From Geobacter sp. (lineage in GTDB: Bacteria > Desulfobacterota > Desulfuromonadia > Geobacterales > Pseudopelobacteraceae): DNA of 8,512 nucleotides. This document shows positions 6,585 to 8,512 of this stretch, in pieces. The stretch is taken from the NCBI GenBank assembly GCA_027346925.1, contig DAIERH010000092.1:1-8512 (forward strand). The letters are read 5' to 3'. The notes beneath the pieces were generated by a model. The model had not been told where the DNA came from. It saw nothing but the letters and a program-made list of their open reading frames with translations, and did not search any database. The position numbers and the translations under genes were made by a program. Each line of letters opens with the position of its first letter. Positions within the stretch are counted from its first letter, which is position 1.

Positions 6585-7472
6585 ATGTACTGCGACTTCT
6601 TCGGCTTCAACGAAAAACCATTCACCATCACCCCCAACCCGAATTTCATCTACCTGAGCGGAATTCACCGCGAGGCCTTTGCCCATCTGCTCTACGGCAT
6701 CGACAGCCATGCCGGGTTCATCGCCCTGACCGGCGAGGTGGGGACCGGAAAGACCACGGTGCTGCGTACGCTGCTCTCCCAGCTCGACCCGGAGAAATAC
6801 CGCAGTGCGCTGATCTTCAACCCCTGTCTGTCGCGCGGCCAATTGCTGGCAAATATCTGTGAGGAGTTCGGGATTCAGCCGGCTAAAAAGACCGGCCTTG
6901 CCTATCATGAGGCCCTCAACAGATATCTCCTGGAGCAAAACAGCGCCGGCAGGACGGTGGTGCTGGTGATCGATGAGGCCCAGAACCTGAAGCCCGAGGT
7001 GCTTGAGCAGATTAGGCTCATCTCCAACCTGGAGACGGAACGGGATAAGTTGATCCAGATCATCCTGGCCGGGCAACCGGAACTGGAAGATGTCCTTTCC
7101 CGGCACGACCTGCGGCAGCTCAGCCAACGCATAACGGTGCGCTGCCGGTTGACCCCCATGGACCTGCACGACACGGTTGATTACATCAATCATCGGCTCA
7201 AGGTTTCCGGCTGCCGTATTCCGGGGTTGTTTTCCAGCGGAGCTGTAAGAAGGATATTTCGGTTCTCCCAGGGCATCCCCCGTCTGATCAATGTGGCCAG
7301 CGAGCAGGCCCTGCTCATGGCCTGGACCCGGGAAAGCCTTACCGTGACCCCGCCCATCGCCGCACAGGTCGTTGCCCAGATCGTTGCCGAGACACGCCAG
7401 GGGCGGGGTGGACGTGAATTGTGGGGGCGCATCAGCAGATGGCTTTTGGCCGGAAAGAGACGCACAAAATGA
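6585..7472 (+). CDS. ExeA/GspA-type AAA+ ATPase (type II secretion accessory)
   Basis: A 295-residue cytoplasmic AAA+ ATPase of the ExeA family. In Aeromonas, ExeA with ExeB helps assemble the type II secretin in the envelope. The N-terminus 'YCDFFGFNEKPFTITPNPNFIYLS' is typical of the family. Walker A is GEVGTGKTT (50-58), Walker B VVLVIDEAQ (125-133), a sensor-1-like ILAGQPEL is at 160-167, QRITVRCRL at 181-189, and a sensor-2-like GIPRLIN at 230-236. The protein stops about 60 residues after that. It has no transmembrane helix and no C-terminal peptidoglycan-binding domain, unlike the longer Aeromonas ExeA, so any wall contact must come from a partner. The stop overlaps the GspB start (ATGA), which strongly ties the two together. 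Related ATPases also occur near mannose-sensitive (MSHA-type) pilus and transposition genes (TniB-like). The GspB neighbour favours secretion or pilus assembly. Confidence 0.88.
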   Translation: MYCDFFGFNEKPFTITPNPNFIYLSGIHREAFAHLLYGIDSHAGFIALTGEVGTGKTTVLRTLLSQLDPEKYRSALIFNPCLSRGQLLANICEEFGIQPAKKTGLAYHEALNRYLLEQNSAGRTVVLVIDEAQNLKPEVLEQIRLISNLETERDKLIQIILAGQPELEDVLSRHDLRQLSQRITVRCRLTPMDLHDTVDYINHRLKVSGCRIPGLFSSGAVRRIFRFSQGIPRLINVASEQALLMAWTRESLTVTPPIAAQVVAQIVAETRQGRGGRELWGRISRWLLAGKRRTK

Positions 7473-8197
7473 GTTATATCCTTGACGCCTTGAAAAAACT
7501 GGAAAACGAAAAGGCAAAAAAGGCACGCAACGATGGCATGATGAGTATCTCCGGCGCGTTGCTGCGGGATGAACCGCGGCGCCCCTCTGGCGGGAATGCC
7601 TGGAAGATCGCCACCGTGGTAGTGGTGGCCGTATCGCTCATCGCCTTGGCGGGAACCTGGTTCGTGCTGCACGGCGACAAGCGGCGGGTAAGCCGCTCGG
7701 CTGCTGTTGTGGTTCAACCGCCACCTGTTGCGAGGGTCGTTCCCCCGGCAGCACCACCCGTGGCAGCGGTTCAGCCGGCTGCCCCGGTACCGCCGCAGCC
7801 GGCGCCATCCGTGCGGCCGGTTGTACCACCGAAGCCCCAGGCTGTCGTGCCGTCTATATCTAAGGCCGACGACGACACCCCACTGGTTGCCGCCAAGAAG
7901 CAGGCGGTACGGCTCCGCAAACGGCAGGGGGGGGGAGCCCCGCAGGCTGTTGGGGAGAAATCCGTTGCCCCGGCCCTCAGCGCGCCACCAGCCGATATCA
8001 AGGTGTCCGGAATCGCCTGGCAGGATGAACGCAGTGCCCGGCGGGCTGTTGTGAATGGTTTCCTCATGCGCGAGGGAGGTGTGGTGGCAGGCGCCAGGAT
8101 AACCGAGATCCTCAGGGACCGGGTACGCTTTTCCGCTGGCGATAAGGTTTTCGAGGCACCGCTGATGATGAACGTTGCGCCGGGAGCGGGGAAATAA
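7469..8197 (+). CDS. gspB: GspB-type inner-membrane protein, partner of the ExeA ATPase
   Basis: A 242-residue bitopic protein. The N-terminus MSYILDALKKLENEK is the hallmark start of GspB/ExeB-like proteins. A basic cytoplasmic stretch follows, then one transmembrane helix at about 45-68 (WKIATVVVVAVSLIALAGTWFVL). A Pro/Ala/Val-rich periplasmic linker spans about 79-130, followed by a second, charged linker. The C-terminal domain at about 176-236 (IKVSGIAWQDERSARRAVVNG... then AGDKVFEAPL) matches the GspB C-terminal fold. The expected role is to anchor the ATPase to the envelope and help place the secretin or pilus machinery across peptidoglycan. The start ATG lies in the ATGA overlap with the ATPase gene; a GGAAAGAGA stretch (7452-7460) can serve as Shine-Dalgarno. 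A run of nine G (7927-7935) lies in the second linker. Confidence 0.88.
   Translation: MSYILDALKKLENEKAKKARNDGMMSISGALLRDEPRRPSGGNAWKIATVVVVAVSLIALAGTWFVLHGDKRRVSRSAAVVVQPPPVARVVPPAAPPVAAVQPAAPVPPQPAPSVRPVVPPKPQAVVPSISKADDDTPLVAAKKQAVRLRKRQGGGAPQAVGEKSVAPALSAPPADIKVSGIAWQDERSARRAVVNGFLMREGGVVAGARITEILRDRVRFSAGDKVFEAPLMMNVAPGAGK
7927..7935 (+). repeat. Run of nine G inside gspB
   Basis: Nine consecutive G bases encode Gly-Gly and part of a third glycine codon in the linker of the GspB-type protein, just before its C-terminal domain. It is the longest homopolymer I noticed; an 8-G run in argD (550-557) encodes conserved glycines. Gain or loss of one G would remove the C-terminal domain. Slippage here is possible but not shown. 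Confidence 0.85.
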
Positions 8198-8225
8198 CGG
8201 ATTGTTCTCACGGGAAAGGTCTTTC

Positions 8226-8512
8226 ATGCACCGTTTGTGTCTGGTACTCGTCATAGCGCTCTTCATGAGTGCCTGCGGCAAGAAGGGGCCCGTGATCTAT
8301 CCCGACCTGCTGGTGCCTGAGGCGCCGAAAGAGGTGTCGCTGTGGCAGTCCGGGGTTGGCATGAAACTCTCCTTTCTCCTTCCCCAGAAGGATCGGGCGG
8401 GCCGCCCCCTGGCCGATCTGGCAGGGGTGAAGGTCTTCAAGCGCGAGACCATGCCGGGCCAGGGTCAGGAGTGCAACTCCTGCATGGACACCTTTCGCCT
8501 GTTCAAGAGGTT
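8226..8512 (+). CDS. Outer-membrane-type lipoprotein with LptM-like N-terminus (3' end outside window)
   Basis: Ninety-five codons are visible and the frame is still open at the window end. The first 16 residues form a short hydrophobic signal peptide ending Phe-Met-Ser-Ala, followed by Cys17. This is a lipobox with Met at -3, slightly off the Leu consensus. The mature start CGKKGPVIYP closely resembles the 'CG.KGP..YP' start of LptM/YifL-type small lipoproteins, which often lie next to lysA or dap genes. Unlike LptM, the chain continues past residue 40 with what looks like a beta-rich domain (VKVFKRE near 68-74) and a CNSC pair (Cys83, Cys86). With Gly rather than Asp at +2, outer-membrane sorting is expected. 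A GGAAAGG Shine-Dalgarno (8213-8219) lies six bases before the ATG. The 28-nt gap after gspB suggests co-transcription. The function is unknown. Confidence 0.8.
   Translation, partial: MHRLCLVLVIALFMSACGKKGPVIYPDLLVPEAPKEVSLWQSGVGMKLSFLLPQKDRAGRPLADLAGVKVFKRETMPGQGQECNSCMDTFRLFKR

Overview
The window is a compact, high-GC, all-plus-strand stretch of a Gram-negative chromosome. Protein signatures and gene order (argD-argF-argG-argH, then an ExeA/GspB pair, then a small 'CGKKGP' lipoprotein) suggest a deltaproteobacterium of the Geobacter/Pelobacter (Desulfuromonadota) type. This placement rests on recognition and is an inference, not a database result.

Bases 1-6421 are an arginine-biosynthesis operon. 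It holds acetylornithine aminotransferase (argD, its 5' end cut by the window edge), ornithine carbamoyltransferase (argF), argininosuccinate synthase (argG), a Nudix hydrolase, a divergent nitrilase-superfamily protein, and argininosuccinate lyase (argH). Together argD, argF, argG and argH run acetylornithine formation and then ornithine -> citrulline -> argininosuccinate -> arginine. The deacetylation step and the earlier steps lie outside the window. The two non-canonical genes are wedged between argG and argH and are coupled to them: argG/Nudix overlap by 4 nt (GTGA), Nudix/nitrilase-like are 4 nt apart, and nitrilase-like/argH overlap by 4 nt (ATGA). They are therefore co-translated with the pathway, and the nitrilase-like protein is the most interesting unexplained gene here.

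Bases 6422-6584 are the only sizeable gap. It is mostly filled by a MITE/REP-like element with two near-identical 25-bp inverted arms, each built of three octamers of the CCACAGAG type, around an 86-bp core. It marks the junction between the arginine operon and the next transcription unit.

Bases 6585-8512 carry an ExeA/GspA-type AAA+ ATPase and a GspB-type inner-membrane partner, again with an ATGA overlap. These are accessory proteins of type II secretion or related cell-envelope assembly. A lipoprotein gene follows and runs off the right edge. No RNA genes, CRISPR arrays, transposases, phage genes or convincing intrinsic terminators were seen. No gene-free stretch exceeds 163 bases.
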